7,769 nt of DNA from positions 1 to 7,769 of the forward strand of contig VERO01000103.1 in the NCBI GenBank assembly GCA_018882625.1, written 5' to 3'. Positions within the stretch are counted from its first letter, which is position 1. Each line of letters starts with the position of its first letter. The stretch is from Phycisphaerales bacterium (GTDB lineage Bacteria > Planctomycetota > Phycisphaerae > Phycisphaerales > SM1A02). Below the pieces are notes generated by a model. That model did no database searches. It saw nothing but the letters and a program-made list of their open reading frames with translations, and was not told where the DNA came from. Made by a program: the position numbers and the translations under genes. Below are positions 6,246 to 7,769 of the stretch, one piece after another.

Positions 6246-6895
6246 GGCTGGCTCTTCTGGAGCTTGGGGTAGTAGTCGCGGAAGTCGCTGTTTCCTCGGC
6301 GGAGCGCCTTCCATTGCGCGCCGACCTGCTTGATCTTCGCCTCGAGTGTCCTGATCTCCGGGCTGCCCCTTCCATCGGAAGGAAAGCCCGGGAGCACGAC
6401 CACTTGGCGAAGCCGACCATTATGACCGCCCCCGATGTGCGCATCAAGCCCATTGGAGCGGCAGAAATCGACCATTTCGGAGGCCCCGGCGGGATCCGTG
6501 GTCGCCAGGATGAAGTAATTGAGTCCGGGAAGCCGCGGATCGTCGCCCGTGAATGGGGTCATGCCAGGGGTCGCGGACGGCGGAACGGCGGACGTGGCGC
6601 CGCCGATGTCCGCAACAGCGGGCACCGAACCAGCCGAGGCGGATCCTCCGCTGGACGATCCGGCGAGCGGATCGACGAGCGGCGGCACCGGACCCTGCAG
6701 GGATTCGCGCTCCCCGGCACTCTTCCCGACGCCGTAGCCGATGACGTACGCCACCGTGACAAGCGCCACGCCCGACGCCACGGCCAGCGCGATCACACCA
6801 GTCGGCAGCCGCACCGAACCGCGACCGGGCGCCGATGGCGCTGATTCACGCACCGCGCGGCGCATCTCGTAGAGCGTGGGCGCTCCCCTTCTCAT
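6242..6895 (-). CDS. Single-pass membrane protein with SPOR-like C-terminal domain
   Basis: This 217-aa protein has a short N-terminal cytoplasmic part with TLYEMRRAVRES. One clear membrane segment follows at about 33-55 (GVIALAVASGVALVTVAYVI), then a flexible Gly/Ser/Pro/Ala linker (about 60-120). The globular C-terminal domain (about 124-213) begins LNYFILATTDPAGASEMVDF. Its strand-helix-strand order (NYFILAT; EMVDFCRSNGL; QVVVLPGFP) and closing helix with WKAL resemble SPOR domains, which bind denuded peptidoglycan at division sites. The match is by eye and loose. In this topology the C-terminal domain would face the periplasm. The start at 6895 has an AGGA site seven bases upstream within the acpS stop region. 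Its stop overlaps the next gene by ATGA. A peptidoglycan role is an inference, and a domain search is needed to settle it. Confidence 0.72.
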   Translation of the reverse strand: MRRGAPTLYEMRRAVRESAPSAPGRGSVRLPTGVIALAVASGVALVTVAYVIGYGVGKSAGERESLQGPVPPLVDPLAGSSSGGSASAGSVPAVADIGGATSAVPPSATPGMTPFTGDDPRLPGLNYFILATTDPAGASEMVDFCRSNGLDAHIGGGHNGRLRQVVVLPGFPSDGRGSPEIRTLEAKIKQVGAQWKALRRGNSDFRDYYPKLQKSQP

Positions 6896-6902
6896 GCGGG
6901 AA

Positions 6903-6906
6903 TCCT
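6903..6906 (-). promoter_or_regulatory. Shine-Dalgarno site of the SPOR-like gene
   Basis: AGGA on the minus strand overlaps the TAG stop of acpS and lies seven bases before the ATG at 6895. It supports that start and suggests that ribosomes finishing acpS can reinitiate on the next gene. Confidence 0.5.
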
Positions 6907-7297
6907 ACTGCGCCGCGCGGCACCCGATGACGCTGGCGGTGGCAAGCCCGCCAGCATGGGAGATCGACACCATCCATCGGGCGAGCCCCTGCTCCGCCGC
7001 GAGCTCGCGCGCGCGGCCATGCAGGTGCAGGACTGGCGCCCCGCTGGGCTCGAGCCGTGTCTCCACGTCGGTCCACGCGATGCCGCTGCGCCAGCCGGTG
7101 CCGAGCGCCTTGAGGGCAGCCTCCTTCACCGCAAATCGTGCCGCGAGCCGCTCGGCGCGCCGCGATGGCGTCGCATCGCAGTCACCGCGCTCATGCACCG
7201 TGAACACGCGCTCGAGGAAGCGCTCGCCATGGTCGGAGAGCATCCTGTCGATGCGTGAGACCTCGACGAGGTCGATGCCGTGCGCGTGGGCGATCAT
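6905..7297 (-). CDS. acpS: Holo-[acyl-carrier-protein] synthase
   Basis: This 130-aa enzyme moves 4'-phosphopantetheine from CoA to a serine of acyl carrier protein, making the active carrier for fatty-acid synthesis in the cytoplasm. AcpS hallmarks are present: HGIDLVEVSRI near the N-terminus with the Mg-binding Asp9, then RFAVKEAALKALGTG (54-68) with Glu59 as metal ligand and Lys63. The VSISHAGGLATA segment (110-121) comes near the C-terminus. The length is typical of the family. The ATG at 7297 makes a four-base ATGA overlap with the upstream gene. The frame is open further upstream to 7453, but that part overlaps the neighbouring gene and precedes the normal AcpS start. It is followed after nine bases by the SPOR-like gene. 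Partner genes such as acpP are not in the window. Confidence 0.95.
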   Translation of the reverse strand: MIAHAHGIDLVEVSRIDRMLSDHGERFLERVFTVHERGDCDATPSRRAERLAARFAVKEAALKALGTGWRSGIAWTDVETRLEPSGAPVLHLHGRARELAAEQGLARWMVSISHAGGLATASVIGCRAAQ

Positions 7298-7769
7298 GAC
7301 GCGGGTGCCCCACCGCGCCCGACCTGGAATGCAGCCGGCGCATGGCGCGCCCGGGAGGGGTCGCCAAGCGGGTCGGAGGTGCCGGTCCAGCGCGCCAGAG
7401 TCGCCGCAAGGCCCGCGCGAGGATCCACCCACTGGCGCGCATCGGCGCAGCACGGGGGCGAGGCGCCACCGAGCGCGAGCGCCGCCGCGAAGGCCGCAAG
7501 GTCAAGTCGTGCGCCCGAAGGCTCCCCGACCGGACCTCGCATGCCGCTTGCCAAGAGGTCGACGATTCGAGCCGCAGCCACACGCCGCCCACACGATGCC
7601 GCGTGCATGGCAGGCTCGATTCCAGCCGCGATGAGCGCTGCGGGGTCGATCCCCAATCCCACGAGCTCGGGAGGCACGTCGCCAGCCGTGGAATCGGCCG
7701 CAGGCCGTACGGCGAAGTCCGCGATCCGCACACCATGGCGATCCGCGGCAGTGGCCACCGCCTGCCACG
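7294..7769 (-). CDS. Unrecognised protein, C-terminal part (cut by right edge)
   Basis: The frame is open from the right edge to a TGA at 7294-7296, giving about 157 visible residues. A GTG at 7758 is an in-frame start candidate. The codons before it are also open (Trp-Gln-Ala), so the gene probably continues beyond the window. The protein is Ala-rich, with segments such as ADFAVRPAAD, ELVGLGIDPAALIAAGIEPA, RVAAARIVDLLASGM and LDLAAFAAALALGG, then a Pro/Gly/Arg-rich C-terminus. The helical Ala/Leu pattern with LAAFAAALALGG faintly recalls the end of PilM/FtsA-type ATPases, but no diagnostic motif is seen and I do not assign it. It has no clear membrane segment. The ATGA overlap with acpS and the ordinary G/C-ending codons support a real gene coupled to acpS. 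Confidence 0.6.
   Translation of the reverse strand, partial: WQAVATAADRHGVRIADFAVRPAADSTAGDVPPELVGLGIDPAALIAAGIEPAMHAASCGRRVAAARIVDLLASGMRGPVGEPSGARLDLAAFAAALALGGASPPCCADARQWVDPRAGLAATLARWTGTSDPLGDPSRARHAPAAFQVGRGGAPAS

Noticed and set aside
6246..6314. Earlier ATG for the small basic protein at 6314
   Set aside because: It adds a Pro/Arg-rich leader inside the SPOR-like gene. Family members begin at the MS-x-x-x-SLKSK position, which matches 6245.

Overview
The window is GC-rich DNA, densely packed with genes, and looks chromosomal. The best lineage marker is the short basic protein at 5946-6245 (minus). Its N-terminus matches the 'small basic protein' family (TIGR04137) known from Planctomycetes, Verrucomicrobia and Chlamydiae. 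With the high GC, the strong G/C preference at third codon positions and the mixture of families, this suggests a planctomycete, perhaps a Phycisphaerae-type bacterium. That placement is an inference. I see no insertion sequence, phage gene, CRISPR array, tRNA or rRNA.

The layout is two gene clusters facing each other. The plus-strand cluster (1-4604) holds the C-terminal part of an extracellular solute-binding protein cut by the left edge, a DUF971 protein, a hotdog-fold thioesterase-like protein, a large probably exported metallophosphoesterase with beta-rich C-terminal domains, and a 75-aa lipoprotein. The minus-strand cluster, read from the right edge, holds the end of an unrecognised protein, holo-[acyl-carrier-protein] synthase (acpS), a membrane-anchored SPOR-like protein, the small basic protein and a class I/II PLP aminotransferase. 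The two meet in a 152-base stretch (4605-4756) with two strong hairpins.

Genes inside each cluster are tightly coupled. Four junctions use the same four-base ATGA stop/start overlap (1670, 2182, 6242, 7294), one overlaps by eight bases (1356-1363), and two gaps are only 9-10 bases. Each cluster is probably read as one transcript. The products do not form one obvious pathway: they mix envelope functions (binding protein, phosphoesterase, lipoprotein, SPOR-like protein) with core metabolism (acpS, aminotransferase, thioesterase) and a probable ribosome- or nucleic-acid-associated protein.

I found no convincing new multi-gene system. The observations most worth following are regulatory or single-protein. 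They are a well-formed intrinsic terminator inside the N-terminal reading frame of the metallophosphoesterase, a perfect 9-bp inverted repeat whose right arm touches the Shine-Dalgarno site of the lipoprotein, a hotdog protein lacking the usual acidic residues of its active-site loop, and an Ala/Lys-rich tail on the small basic protein.
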